37,127 bases of DNA from Chromatiaceae bacterium (GTDB lineage Bacteria > Pseudomonadota > Gammaproteobacteria > Chromatiales > Chromatiaceae), in contig JANQFI010000204.1 of assembly GCA_028277905.1 (NCBI GenBank), forward strand, positions 1-37,127, given 5' to 3'. Below, in pieces: positions 8,381 to 16,516 of the stretch. Positions within the stretch are counted from its first letter, which is position 1. Every line of letters starts with the position of its first letter. The notes under the pieces were generated by a model. The model saw nothing but the letters and a program-made list of their open reading frames with translations, searched no databases and was not told the origin of the DNA. A program made the position numbers and the translations under genes.

Positions 8381-8953
8381 ATGTCAAATCTACAACCGAA
8401 GCCCGGTGGGCGGGCCGGAGTGGCGCCGCTGGTGCCACTCGTCCTGCGCTTTCTGGGCCTGAGCTTTCTGGGCCTGAGCTGGGCTGGAGCGGCGCAGGCG
8501 AGCGGCGTCGGCGACTTCGTCGTCGAGAGCTCGCGGGCGGCCAAGCTCAACAACTGCGTCGAGCCGACGGAGTACATGCGTCGCTATCACATGGAGGTCA
8601 TCCGCCACCAGCGTGACACGACGGTGTATGGCGGCATCCGTTCCACGAAGCACAGCCTTGCCGGCTGTGTCGATTGCCACGTCGGCTACGACGCCCAGCA
8701 CGAGCCGGTCGCGATCAACGCCAAACGACAGTTCTGTAAGCGTTGCCACAACTATGCGGCGGTCACGCTCAACTGCTTCGACTGCCACGCGACCCTACCC
8801 GAGGGCGAGGGCTGGAACCAGGTGAGGTTGCAGGTCCATGACAAGCGGCACATGGACGCTTCTTCCCAAGGTCATCGAACGGAACATGCTAAGGCGACCC
8901 TCTCTGGCCCATCGACCGCAGCCGCCGCCGCGCCGGAGGGCAGAGAACGATGA
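8381..8953 (+). CDS. dsrJ: DsrJ, periplasmic triheme cytochrome c of DsrMKJOP
   Basis: 190 residues from the ATG at 8381, chosen because ggag lies 7-10 bases upstream and it opens a signal-type hydrophobic segment (residues 15-40, ending AAQASG). The frame stays open further upstream, but that part overlaps dsrL. Three CXXCH heme sites are present: CVDCH 96-100, CKRCH 119-123 and CFDCH 132-136. Cys59 (KLNNCVEP) is the likely counterpart of the cysteine known to ligate one heme in A. vinosum DsrJ. The signal segment contains an exact 15-bp tandem duplication, which doubles FLGLS. About 54 residues follow the last heme, with a Ala-rich end, which may be a lineage extension. The stop overlaps the dsrO start (ATGA). 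Confidence 0.95.
   Translation: MSNLQPKPGGRAGVAPLVPLVLRFLGLSFLGLSWAGAAQASGVGDFVVESSRAAKLNNCVEPTEYMRRYHMEVIRHQRDTTVYGGIRSTKHSLAGCVDCHVGYDAQHEPVAINAKRQFCKRCHNYAAVTLNCFDCHATLPEGEGWNQVRLQVHDKRHMDASSQGHRTEHAKATLSGPSTAAAAAPEGRER
8448..8477 (+). repeat. 15-bp exact tandem duplication in the dsrJ signal-peptide region
   Basis: gctttctgggcctga occurs at 8448-8462 and again without gap at 8463-8477. It keeps frame and duplicates five residues (FLGLS) of the hydrophobic membrane segment. This looks like a recent slippage event lengthening the signal anchor. Confidence 0.9.
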
Positions 8954-9762
8954 GCCAAGACATCAATCAGGTGAGCCAACAGCGGCGCCGATTCATTGGT
9001 GCCGCCGCCGGTGCTGCCGCCGGCGCGGTTGCTGGCGCCGCGAGCGCGGCGGGCGTCGTGGTCGCGGCCCTGTCGAGCAGCGTCGCAGGCAATGCGGAGG
9101 CCGCGCCGCGCACCGAGCCCGTGAGCGACCGCCACCGCTGGGGCATGCTGATCGACACGGCCAAGTGCGCCGACGGCTGCACCGCCTGTGTCGATGCCTG
9201 CGACCGAGAGAACGGCCTGAACCTCCAGTCGGAGCCTCTCGGCAACGACGAGGAGAAGTGGCAGAACCAGCGTCCGGTCTGGATCCGGAAGGTGAAGCTG
9301 CAAGACAATGCTACCGGGGTGGTGACCAATTTGCCCCTCATGTGCCAGCACTGCGAGCACCCACCCTGCGTCGATGTCTGCCCCACTGGTGCGTCGTTCA
9401 AGCGCGCGGACGGCATCGTGATGGTGGACCGGCACACCTGCATCGGTTGTCGCTACTGCATCATGGCCTGCCCTTACAAGGCGCGTTCCTTCGTCCATGA
9501 GCCAGTGGAGCACAAGCTCACCCGCGCGCCACGCGGCATGGGCTGCGTGGAGAGCTGCAACCTCTGTATGCATCGGCTCGACGAAGGGCAGACCACCACT
9601 GCCTGTTCCGACGCCTGTGCGGCGGGAGGACACCACGCCATCCTGTTCGGCGACCTCAAGGATCCGGACAGCCCACTGCGTCAGGCCATGGCTGCCCAAC
9701 CGAGCCGGCAGATCCGCGAGGAACTGGAGCTCAATACTGGCGTCCGCTACGCCGGCCTCTAG
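8950..9762 (+). CDS. dsrO: DsrO, periplasmic ferredoxin-like subunit of DsrMKJOP
   Basis: 270 residues. DsrO is a periplasmic iron-sulfur protein that, with DsrJ and DsrP, forms the outer module of the complex. It starts with a twin-arginine signal (QQRRRFIG, residues 10-17) followed by a long Ala/Gly-rich hydrophobic stretch, so export by Tat is expected. Four cysteine groups follow: CADGCTACVDAC near 73, CQHCEHPPCVDVCPTG near 132, CIGCRYCIMACPYKA near 164 and CNLCMHRL...ACSDAC near 203-218. This is the arrangement of four-cluster DMSO-reductase/NrfC-type subunits. The gene overlaps dsrJ by four bases. The 141-bp spacer before dsrP is GC-rich and carries no gene. Confidence 0.96.
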   Translation: MSQDINQVSQQRRRFIGAAAGAAAGAVAGAASAAGVVVAALSSSVAGNAEAAPRTEPVSDRHRWGMLIDTAKCADGCTACVDACDRENGLNLQSEPLGNDEEKWQNQRPVWIRKVKLQDNATGVVTNLPLMCQHCEHPPCVDVCPTGASFKRADGIVMVDRHTCIGCRYCIMACPYKARSFVHEPVEHKLTRAPRGMGCVESCNLCMHRLDEGQTTTACSDACAAGGHHAILFGDLKDPDSPLRQAMAAQPSRQIREELELNTGVRYAGL

Positions 9763-9903
9763 CAGGACCTAAGCGCGGGACCCGATAGCGGGAACCGGTA
9801 GCTGGACTAGGCAAGCACCCCACCCAATGATCCCACCCCGGCCGCGGCGCGGCCGGCACCACGGCGGCAGCTGCCGTCGCGGCCGAAGTACCGAGACCGA
9901 CCG

Positions 9904-11133
9904 ATGGGCAAGAGAATCGTCTACCGCGAATGGCTGATCCACCCCGAGCACTACTGGGGTCTGCTTGCCGTGCTCGCCGCCGTCATCGCCGTTGGCGGCG
10001 CCGCCGCATTGTACATGGAGCATGAGGGTCACTGGGTCACCGGCATGACCAACTCGGTCGTTTGGGGCCTGCCGCACGTGTTCGCGGTATTCCTGATCGT
10101 CGCGGCGTCCGGCGCGCTGAACATCGCTTCCATCGGCACCGTCTTCAACAAGCCGGCCTACAAGCCCCTGGGACGGCTCTCCGGTCTTATCGCCTCCGGC
10201 CTGCTAGTCGGCGGGCTGCTGGTGCTGGTGCTAGACCTCGGCCGTCCGGACCGGCTGGTTGTCGCGATGACGACCTACAACTTCACGTCCATCTTCGCCT
10301 GGAACATCTTCCTGTACACGGGCTTCCTCGCGATCACCATCGGCTACCTATGGACCATGGCGGAGCGTAAAGGCAACAAGTACCAGCGTCCGGTGGGCAT
10401 CTTCGCCTTCCTGTGGCGATTGGCCCTGACCACTGGCACCGGCTCCATCTTCGGCTTCCTGGTGGGCCGCACCGCCTATGACACCGCGGTCCTGGCGCCC
10501 ATGTTTGTCGTCATGTCCTTCGCCTATGGACTCGCCGCGTACCTGCTGATCCTGATGACGAGCTTCCAATGGGACGGCCGGCCCATCGGCCCCAAGATCC
10601 TGAAGCGGCTGAAAGATCTGCTTGGACTCTTCGTCTCGGCGATTCTGTACTTCACACTGGTCTACCACCTCACCAACCTGTACGGCGCGAAGGCCACGGA
10701 CTTCGAGACCTTCCTGTTGCTCAGGGGCGGCATCTACACCTTCTTGTTCTGGGTCGGCTGGGTCCTGGTGGGTAGCGTGATTCCGCTCGGCATCATCTAC
10801 CATCCGCGCCTCGGCAAGGACCCCAGCTGGATCCTCGCGACATGCACGCTGGTCATCTTCGGCGGGTTGTCGGCCCTGTACGTGATCATCATCGGCAGTC
10901 AGGCCTTCCCGCTCGAGATGTTCCCGGGCCGGACGGTGCTGGAATTCGGTGCCCCCGGAGACGTGGGCGGCACGGTGGCGCCCTATGCGCCGAGTCTGCC
11001 GGAGTTGCTGCTGGGCATCGGCGGCGTTGCCGTCGCCATGTTGATCGTCTCTGTGGGTATCCGCGTACTGCAGTTCTTGCCGGAGTCTCTGTCCGACAAG
11101 GACATGGAAGGCCTGGCTGAAGCGGCGGTCTGA
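9904..11133 (+). CDS. dsrP: DsrP, NrfD-like integral membrane subunit of DsrMKJOP
   Basis: 409 residues with about ten hydrophobic helices spread over the chain (for example near 18-38, 58-80, 95-118, 132-152, 200-222, 240-262). DsrP belongs to the NrfD/HybB/PsrC family and should exchange electrons with the quinone pool through DsrO. The N-terminus RIVYREWLIHPEHYWGLLAVL and the motif VLDLGRPDR, found in NrfD-like subunits, are visible near residues 110-118. No strong ribosome-binding site precedes the ATG. dsrN follows after a short spacer, so dsrP closes the membrane-complex block K-L-J-O-P. Confidence 0.96.
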   Translation: MGKRIVYREWLIHPEHYWGLLAVLAAVIAVGGAAALYMEHEGHWVTGMTNSVVWGLPHVFAVFLIVAASGALNIASIGTVFNKPAYKPLGRLSGLIASGLLVGGLLVLVLDLGRPDRLVVAMTTYNFTSIFAWNIFLYTGFLAITIGYLWTMAERKGNKYQRPVGIFAFLWRLALTTGTGSIFGFLVGRTAYDTAVLAPMFVVMSFAYGLAAYLLILMTSFQWDGRPIGPKILKRLKDLLGLFVSAILYFTLVYHLTNLYGAKATDFETFLLLRGGIYTFLFWVGWVLVGSVIPLGIIYHPRLGKDPSWILATCTLVIFGGLSALYVIIIGSQAFPLEMFPGRTVLEFGAPGDVGGTVAPYAPSLPELLLGIGGVAVAMLIVSVGIRVLQFLPESLSDKDMEGLAEAAV

Positions 11134-11244
11134 TCGGACGATACAGCGACCTGATCGCGGGTGCCTCGATCCCAGGGGCGCGACTGACCGGATCTTGCAT
11201 CACTGGTCCGGCTGCGCCGAAATGCGATCGACGTTGTGCTCCAG

Positions 11245-12624
11245 ATGGCGTATCTCTATCTCTCCGCCACCCGCAAGTCTTCCGGCAAGACGACCCTGAG
11301 CATCGGCCTCACTCGCGCGTTGCGCCGCCTGGGCTACAGCGTGCAGCCGTTCAAGAAGGGGCCGGACTACATCGATCCATTGTGGCTTGCCCAGGCCGCC
11401 GGTCGCTCCTGTCTCAACCTGGACTATCACACCACGCCCGCCGGGGACATTCAGGCGGACTTCGCCCGGGCACTCCAGGACGTCGACCTCGGCTTCATCG
11501 AAGGCAACGTCGGTCTGTTCGACAGCGTTGACCTGGGCGGCGCACAGAGCAACGCCGAGCTGGCCAAGTTGCTTGGTGCGCCGGTGGTGCTGGTGGTGGA
11601 CGTGCAGGGCATGACGCGTGGCATCGCGCCGCTGTTGCTCGGCTACCTCGCCTTCGACCCTGGCCTCAACCTGGCCGGCGTGATTTTCAACAAGGTCGGC
11701 GGCGAGCGGCACGCGACAAACCTGCGTCGCGTCGTCGACCACTATACGGATTTGCCGGTGCTCGGCAGCGTGCCGCGCCTAGCGGCCCTCGGCATCGAGG
11801 AGCGCCACCTGGGGTTGATGCCGAGCAACGAGGCGGATGCAGCCGAGGCCAAGGTCGAGCGCATCACCGACCTGGTTGCCGAGCACGTGGATCTGGCGGG
11901 CGTGGTCAGGATCAGCGCCGCGGCTGCGGTGCCGCCAGAGCCGCGGCCGCGATCCCCCCAGCTGCTCGCCGTCGGCACCCCCGTGCGCATCGGCATCGCC
12001 CGCGACGACGCCTTCGGCTTCTACTACCCGGACGACTTGGCCGGTCTGCGCCGTGGCGGTGCCGAGCTGGTGTCCTTCAGCCCGGTCGCCGATAGCGACC
12101 TGCCGGACGTGGACGCGTTGTTCATCGGTGGCGGCTTTCCGGAAATGCGCATGCGGGAGCTCGAGGCGAACAAGGCCATGCGCGCCGCGGTGGCTGACCG
12201 CATCCGCGCGGGCCTGCCCGCTTACGCCGAGTGCGGTGGGCTCATGTACCTGTCAGAACGGCTGCATTGGCACGGACGCTCCGCCGAGATGTGCGGCGTG
12301 CTGCGCGCGGAGGTGGCGATGCATGACCGCCCCCAGGGTCGCGGCTACGTGCGGCTCGTCGAGACCCGTGCCTTCCCTTGGCCGCGTCGGGGCAAGCGCC
12401 CAGCCGGGCAGGACATCCGCGCGCACGAGTTCCATCATTCTGCCGTCGTGGCGCCCGACCCTGACTGGGTCTACGGCTACCAGGTGCTGCGCGGGCAGGG
12501 TATCGATGGCCGCCACGACGGCATCGTGCAGGGCAACCTGCTTGCCAATTACGCGCACCTGCGCGCCGTCGGCGGGGTTGCCTGGACCGAGCGCTTTCTC
12601 GCGCATATCCGCGCGCTCGCCTGA
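11245..12624 (+). CDS. dsrN: DsrN, glutamine-dependent siroheme amidase (CbiA/CobB family)
   Basis: 459 residues from the ATG at 11245; an in-frame GTG at 11236 would add three residues, and neither has a clear ribosome-binding site. The family is cobyrinic acid a,c-diamide synthase. DsrN is thought to amidate siroheme to the siroheme amide of DsrAB, using ATP and glutamine. The P-loop-like ATRKSSGKTTLSIGLTRAL near the N-terminus and FKKGPDYIDPLW are CbiA hallmarks. The C-terminal class I glutamine amidotransferase domain has the nucleophile in AYAECGGLMYLSE near residue 330 and a late histidine region HEFHHSAV. Location directly after dsrP and before dsrR separates it from the vitamin B12 pathway enzyme. 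Confidence 0.94.
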   Translation: MAYLYLSATRKSSGKTTLSIGLTRALRRLGYSVQPFKKGPDYIDPLWLAQAAGRSCLNLDYHTTPAGDIQADFARALQDVDLGFIEGNVGLFDSVDLGGAQSNAELAKLLGAPVVLVVDVQGMTRGIAPLLLGYLAFDPGLNLAGVIFNKVGGERHATNLRRVVDHYTDLPVLGSVPRLAALGIEERHLGLMPSNEADAAEAKVERITDLVAEHVDLAGVVRISAAAAVPPEPRPRSPQLLAVGTPVRIGIARDDAFGFYYPDDLAGLRRGGAELVSFSPVADSDLPDVDALFIGGGFPEMRMRELEANKAMRAAVADRIRAGLPAYAECGGLMYLSERLHWHGRSAEMCGVLRAEVAMHDRPQGRGYVRLVETRAFPWPRRGKRPAGQDIRAHEFHHSAVVAPDPDWVYGYQVLRGQGIDGRHDGIVQGNLLANYAHLRAVGGVAWTERFLAHIRALA

Positions 12625-12664
12625 TGCGTCCGCTGCGCCCGGCCGGCCAGCCCGGGGTGAATGG

Positions 12665-12748
12665 TAGGGGATCATCGGTGGGGGATCACCGGTGGGGGAT
12701 CACCGGTAGGGGATCACCGGTGGGGGATCACCGGTAGGGGATCATCGG
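12665..12748. repeat. Six 14-bp tandem units between dsrN and dsrR
   Basis: Six contiguous units occupy 12665-12748 with two variable positions: taggggatcatcgg, tgggggatcaccgg twice, taggggatcaccgg, tgggggatcaccgg, taggggatcatcgg. The junctions create accggt palindromes. The array fills the centre of a 231-bp spacer with no gene. The first and last units are identical, so the array is nearly symmetric in variant order. It could bind a protein or be a variable-number minisatellite. Nothing in the window tells which. Confidence 0.93.
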
Positions 12749-12855
12749 TGGGCGTTCCGAGGGCGACGCGTCGTCTGCCGACACGTTATGATTTTCCGCT
12801 GACCATGCTGGCGCGGTGCTCGCCGGTGCAGGCAGATAGCATTGGGAAGTGAGTT

Positions 12856-13173
12856 ATGTTCAAACTGACCCCGGCTGCGGCCGAGCAAGTACTGAAGGCG
12901 GCGAAGCAGGGTAACGCAGAAGGCTTGTCCCTGCGTCTGGCGGCGGCACAGAAGCCCGATGGCGCCATTGAATACCGCATGGGATTTGAAGACGCCATCC
13001 AGGAGGACGACATCCGCTTTCAGAGTGAAGGTATCGATCTGGTAATGTCTCCGGAGGACGTTCCCCTCCTGGACCAGGCCATCATGGACTACGCCGAGGT
13101 GGAACCCGGCAAGGTTCATTTCATCTTTCTGAATCCGAAGGACCCGCACTATAAGCCGCCCTCGGACTCATGA
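12856..13173 (+). CDS. dsrR: DsrR, cysteine-free A-type (IscA-like) scaffold homologue
   Basis: 105 residues with the A-type carrier fold signature: MFKLTPAAAEQVLKAA at the start, then YRMGFEDAIQEDDIRFQSEGIDLVMSPEDVPLLDQAIMDYAE. The three cysteines that bind Fe-S clusters in IscA/ErpA are absent, and no cysteine exists in the chain. This is the known property of DsrR, which in A. vinosum affects expression of dsr genes after transcription rather than building clusters. The ATG is preceded by gggaag. It is separated from dsrN by the 14-bp array and from dsrS by a GATC-rich repeat. Confidence 0.93.
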   Translation: MFKLTPAAAEQVLKAAKQGNAEGLSLRLAAAQKPDGAIEYRMGFEDAIQEDDIRFQSEGIDLVMSPEDVPLLDQAIMDYAEVEPGKVHFIFLNPKDPHYKPPSDS

Positions 13174-13215
13174 GCGGCTAATCGGATTGCGCAGGATTTC
13201 TTTTCCCCGCGGTTA

Positions 13216-13290
13216 GGGATCCATCGGGAGCGGGATCGCGATCGGTTTCGATCCCAATCTCGATTTCGATGTCGATCCCGATAGCATCCT
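13216..13290. repeat. GATC-rich imperfect palindrome upstream of dsrS
   Basis: The 164-bp dsrR-dsrS spacer contains a run of gatc/tcgat hexamer-like units. The left half atcgggagcgggatcgcgat and the right half tcgatgtcgatcccgat are imperfect inverted copies around a tttcgatcccaatctcgatt centre. A similar stretch lies at 29881-29950 upstream of hisG. It may form a hairpin that ends or attenuates transcription before dsrS, but there is no T-run. Confidence 0.6.
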
Positions 13291-13337
13291 TATGTCGCGT
13301 GTCGGCGCTGCCCTAATCGCCGCGAGCCCTTCATCTC

Positions 13338-14459
13338 ATGATACTGGCTAGCGAAGACAGCTTCCGGCTCAACGTGTTGCTCGCCAGCAAGCCGAAGGCG
13401 ATTCGCATCGACGAGTCCAAGCTCATCGTCTACGGCCTGTCGGAGAAGGGTGAGGCCAAGGTGGAGCTGAAGCCCAGCGGTCGCCCGGAGCAGTACCTGC
13501 GGGCGGTCAAGGAGCTGATCTCAGGACACATTTTGGGCTCCCCCGGCGGCTACCCAGTCTATCTCAAGCGCTGGACCCGCATGGGTCAGATGCGCGACAA
13601 GAGTCTGGAGCAGCTGCTGATGCTCGGCGAGTCCGAGGCGGTCGTGGCCGCTGTGGGCTCCCCTGGCCTCACCGAGGAGCTGGGACGCCGCGCCTGGTGG
13701 GCCATGGAAGATGCCGAGAACGCGCGGTGTATGCTGCGGAACCCAAGCATCGTCGCCAGCAGCCTGGGCCCTGAGCTAGCCGCCTATGTGCTCGACTACC
13801 TGCCCTTCGAAACCGAGACCGACAGCCAGATCAGCTCGGTGCGGCTGATCCTGCAGCCGGGTCTGCTGGAGCCGGACCAGGTGGCGGACCTCTGGGCCAA
13901 GTCCGGCCGCAAGCAGACCTACCTGGTTGGCTTTCTGCAGGCGCTGCCGGATACCTTACCGGAGCCACTGCCAGCACGCGCCGACGCTGGCGCATGCGCC
14001 GTGGCGCTGGAGCCGCTGCGCGCCGCCGGCAACCTGGTGGCGCAATCGCTGCTGCGCGTGCTATCCGGCCAAGGACAGCGCTATCTCAAAACCGTCGCGA
14101 CGGTGCTGTACAAGCCGCCGAACCAGGACGTGGTCACTGCCACCTTCGATTGCCTGCGGGATTATTGCGCCCCGCTGCGCCCGGAAGGTGACCCCAAGCT
14201 GCCGCTGGCGCAGGTCGAGGCGGACGCCGAGGCCTGTCTCACCGGCAAGCAGGCGCCCGCACCGGTCCGCGAGGTCCTGTCGGCCTACCCGCGGGCACGG
14301 GAGGATATCCGGGCAATGCGCATCCTCTCCGGCGTGGGCTACGGCATGATCCGGCCCGTGCTCAATGACCCGACCACCCTCGGCAGCCTGATGCGGCGCA
14401 GGCTGAAGCCGGTGGTGGACCCGCTCCAGGCGCAGATCGAGCGACTTTGCGACGGCTGA
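13338..14459 (+). CDS. dsrS: DsrS, conserved protein of purple sulfur bacterial dsr clusters
   Basis: 373 residues, predicted soluble and cytoplasmic, without a recognised enzymatic domain or signal peptide. It is identified as DsrS by its place as last gene after dsrR, its length, and features I associate with the family (RIDESKLIVYGLSEKGEAKVELKPSGRPEQYLRAVKE region at residues 22-58). The C-terminal half is helical and leucine-rich, and no metal motif is visible. In A. vinosum dsrS is co-transcribed with the cluster, and its loss mildly affects sulfur oxidation. The ATG at 13338 has no good ribosome-binding site. The gene faces a minus-strand gene 63 bp away, which closes the dsr cluster. 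Confidence 0.85.
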   Translation: MILASEDSFRLNVLLASKPKAIRIDESKLIVYGLSEKGEAKVELKPSGRPEQYLRAVKELISGHILGSPGGYPVYLKRWTRMGQMRDKSLEQLLMLGESEAVVAAVGSPGLTEELGRRAWWAMEDAENARCMLRNPSIVASSLGPELAAYVLDYLPFETETDSQISSVRLILQPGLLEPDQVADLWAKSGRKQTYLVGFLQALPDTLPEPLPARADAGACAVALEPLRAAGNLVAQSLLRVLSGQGQRYLKTVATVLYKPPNQDVVTATFDCLRDYCAPLRPEGDPKLPLAQVEADAEACLTGKQAPAPVREVLSAYPRAREDIRAMRILSGVGYGMIRPVLNDPTTLGSLMRRRLKPVVDPLQAQIERLCDG

Positions 14460-14522
14460 GCCGAGGGCCGCGCCCAAAGCGGGAGAGCGTCGGGAGGCGA
14501 GTAGGGTAGAGTCTGGCGGCAC

Positions 14523-14870
14523 TTACTGGCGGCGCACCGTCATCTGGGTGTGCCCGGTGCCCGATTGGTCGGTCAGCTGATACTGCCCCTCGCGAATGGT
14601 CGTCAGCCCGAGGATGGACTCGTGGCCGCAGAACCGGCCCCAGATGCGCCACTCGTTCTTACCGGTACGGACAATGGTGGCGTGCGAGTCGAATCCTCCA
14701 ACGCTGCCCGTGAGCTGCCACTGCTTGTGCGTGATGCGGGTGATCTCCGCGTAGGACTCGCGACCACCGACATGGCCCGTCGCGCGCCACTTGCGATCCT
14801 TCACCATCTCCGAGACCGTAGCGAAGGACTCGCGGCCGTCCACCCAGCCCGATGCCTTCCACACATGCAT
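14523..14870 (-). CDS. Small protein of five 23-24 residue Trp/Gly repeats, function unknown
   Basis: From the ATG at 14870 the product is 115 residues and consists almost wholly of five repeats. Their lead aromatic residues are W4, W28, W51, W74 and Y97, a period of 24, 23, 23, 23. Each unit reads roughly W-x-x-[ST]-G-x-V-x-G-x-[ED]-S-x-A-x-I followed by about seven polar residues (examples WRATGHVGGRESYAEI, WQLTGSVGGFDSHATI). The pattern suggests two short beta strands per unit, as in a small solenoid or propeller. The chosen start has a G-rich stretch (cgggtcgggggg) just upstream. A GTG at 15017 would add 49 residues including AEPPPAEPPP, encoded by a duplicated 15-mer. It lies between dsrS (convergent) and a DAHP synthase (57-204 bp upstream, same strand). 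I do not recognise the family. Confidence 0.6.
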   Translation of the reverse strand: MHVWKASGWVDGRESFATVSEMVKDRKWRATGHVGGRESYAEITRITHKQWQLTGSVGGFDSHATIVRTGKNEWRIWGRFCGHESILGLTTIREGQYQLTDQSGTGHTQMTVRRQ

Positions 14871-15074
14871 ATGCCCCCCGACCCGGCGGGCTTTGCCGCC
14901 TGCTCTCGTCGTTACCACCTCAGCATGTGGCACCCTCCGGCGCCAATGCAAAGCCTTCGCGTCAATTGCAACGGGTGGTGGCTCGGCCGGTGGTGGCTCG
15001 GCCCTCCCTGGCCGCACCCGCGGGTATCGGGCGGAAGTGGGCGGAATTGCGGCTGTCCGGCGCGCTCGGCCCGG

Positions 15075-16157
15075 TCAGCGCGGGCGCTTCGCCTCGCGCC
15101 GCTGCGTTGTCGCGTCGGCCAGCTCCTCCAGCATCGGCACGGTGTCGTCCCAGCCGATGCAGGCATCAGTGATGCTCTGTCCATAGCGCAGCGCCACGCC
15201 TTCGGTGAGATCCTGCCGCCCGGCCATGAGGTGGCTCTCGATCATCGCGCCGATGATGCGCCGGTCGCCACGGGCGATTTGCCCGGCCACGTCCGCGCAG
15301 ACCCGGATCTGCTTCTCGTGTTGCTTGCGGCTGTTGGCGTGGCTGAAGTCGATCATGATCTTCGGCGCCAGTCTAGCCTGCTCGATGGCCTCGGCGGCGA
15401 TGTTGACACTCTCGGTGTCATAGTTGGGCCGGCCGCCGCCGCGCAGGATGATGTGGGTGTCCAGGTTGCCGCGGGTGCAGAAGATGGCCGACTGGCCGTC
15501 CTTGGTCAGCGACATGAAGACATGCGGCCGGGACGCGGCGTGGATGGCGTCGATGGCGACCTTCACACTGCCGTCCGTGGCATTCTTGAAGCCCACCGGG
15601 CACGACAGCCCGGAGGCCAGCTCGCGGTGGCCCTGACTCTCTGTAGTACGGGCGCCGATCGCCCCCCAGCTCACGAGGTCGGCAATGTACTGCGGGCTGA
15701 TGAGGTCCAGAAACTCGGTGCCGGCCGGCACGCCCAGCTCGTTCAGATCCAGCAACAGCTTCCGCGCCAGCCCGAGGCCCTTGTTGATCTCGAAGCTGCC
15801 ATCGAGGTTCGGGTCGTTGATGAGCCCCTTCCAGCCCACGGTGGTACGAGGCTTCTCGAAATAGACCCGCATCACGATCATCAGGCGCGCGGCAAGGCGC
15901 TTGCGGACCTCCGCCAGCAGCCCGGCGTAGTCCATGGCCGCTTCCGGGTCGTGCACCGAGCAGGGACCAGCCACGACCAGCAGGCGCTCGTCGTCGCCGT
16001 GCAAGATGCGCTGGATCTCGCTGCGGGAATGGAACACCGTCTCCGCGGCGCTGTCGGTGATGGGGAACTCGCGGTGCAGCTCCTTCGGCGGGATCACCTG
16101 CTTGATGTCGCGAATGCGGAGGTCGTCGGTTTCCGGGCGCATAGGGTCTGATCGCAT
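15075..16157 (-). CDS. aroG: 3-deoxy-7-phosphoheptulonate (DAHP) synthase, class I
   Basis: 360 residues from the ATG at 16157 (another ATG at 16142). The open frame reaches further upstream, but that part is not family-like. The enzyme condenses phosphoenolpyruvate and erythrose 4-phosphate, the first step of the shikimate pathway. Visible hallmarks are VVAGPCSVHDPEAAMDYA near residues 62-79, MRVYFEKPRTTVGWKGLINDP, PAGTEFLDLISPQYIADLVSWGAIGARTTESQ, GFKNATDGS, and the late DFSHANSRKQ, which carries the metal-binding histidine. This is the AroF/G/H type; the feedback class (Phe, Tyr or Trp) cannot be told by eye, so the symbol is nominal. It does not belong functionally to the neighbouring dsr genes. 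Confidence 0.92.
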   Translation of the reverse strand: MRSDPMRPETDDLRIRDIKQVIPPKELHREFPITDSAAETVFHSRSEIQRILHGDDERLLVVAGPCSVHDPEAAMDYAGLLAEVRKRLAARLMIVMRVYFEKPRTTVGWKGLINDPNLDGSFEINKGLGLARKLLLDLNELGVPAGTEFLDLISPQYIADLVSWGAIGARTTESQGHRELASGLSCPVGFKNATDGSVKVAIDAIHAASRPHVFMSLTKDGQSAIFCTRGNLDTHIILRGGGRPNYDTESVNIAAEAIEQARLAPKIMIDFSHANSRKQHEKQIRVCADVAGQIARGDRRIIGAMIESHLMAGRQDLTEGVALRYGQSITDACIGWDDTVPMLEELADATTQRREAKRPR

Positions 16158-16516
16158 GTTAACGGCGCCCCGACGGCGCGCCTGCTGAGTTGATACTGCG
16201 CATGCGTCGAGCGCTACCCGTCCGCTGGCAGGGTGGCGTCCGCGACATGGCAGGAGCCGTGAAACAAGCTGGTCAGTATAGCCCGGGCATGCACCAAGGG
16301 TCGGATGCGCCGTGTTGGGATTCCAAGACCTGGTGCCGGGCATGGCTGTCGGACGTCCCGGCACCGTAAAATGGACCATTGGCCCGGCCGCGCCTCGACG
16401 ACCGTGCGGCCCCGCATTCCGCGCCTCCGGAACCCGGATCCATGCGCCGGCCGCCTATGCTGGCCGCTCATGCCCTCGGCCCTATCCGGTGGCTGCCAAC
16501 GAGACCGATAACAGCA
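16158..16516. other. Divergent intergenic region, no gene seen
   Basis: This 359-bp stretch lies between the divergent DAHP synthase and lipocalin genes and should hold promoters for both. Frames are open but none has a family-like product or a good start. Possible minus-10 boxes exist (TATACT on the minus strand near 16278, TAAAAT on the plus strand at 16365-16370), but I found no matching minus-35 at normal spacing. An inverted gacgtccc/ggcaccg-rich segment is weak. Confidence 0.5.

Noticed and set aside
6406-8577. 723-codon minus-strand frame opposite dsrL
   Set aside because: It is the antisense shadow of dsrL, long only because GC-rich codon use removes stops. It has no family-like content.
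12665-12748. Six-unit 14-bp array considered as a CRISPR array
   Set aside because: The units are contiguous with no spacers, and no cas gene is present.
14550-16151. 533-codon + strand frame opposite the DAHP synthase and repeat protein
   Set aside because: The antisense strand shows clear DAHP synthase motifs, so this frame is a shadow.
16270-16375. TATACT (minus strand) and TAAAAT (+ strand) as promoter minus-10 boxes
   Set aside because: No minus-35 hexamer at 16-18 bp spacing for either, so they are not reported as promoters.
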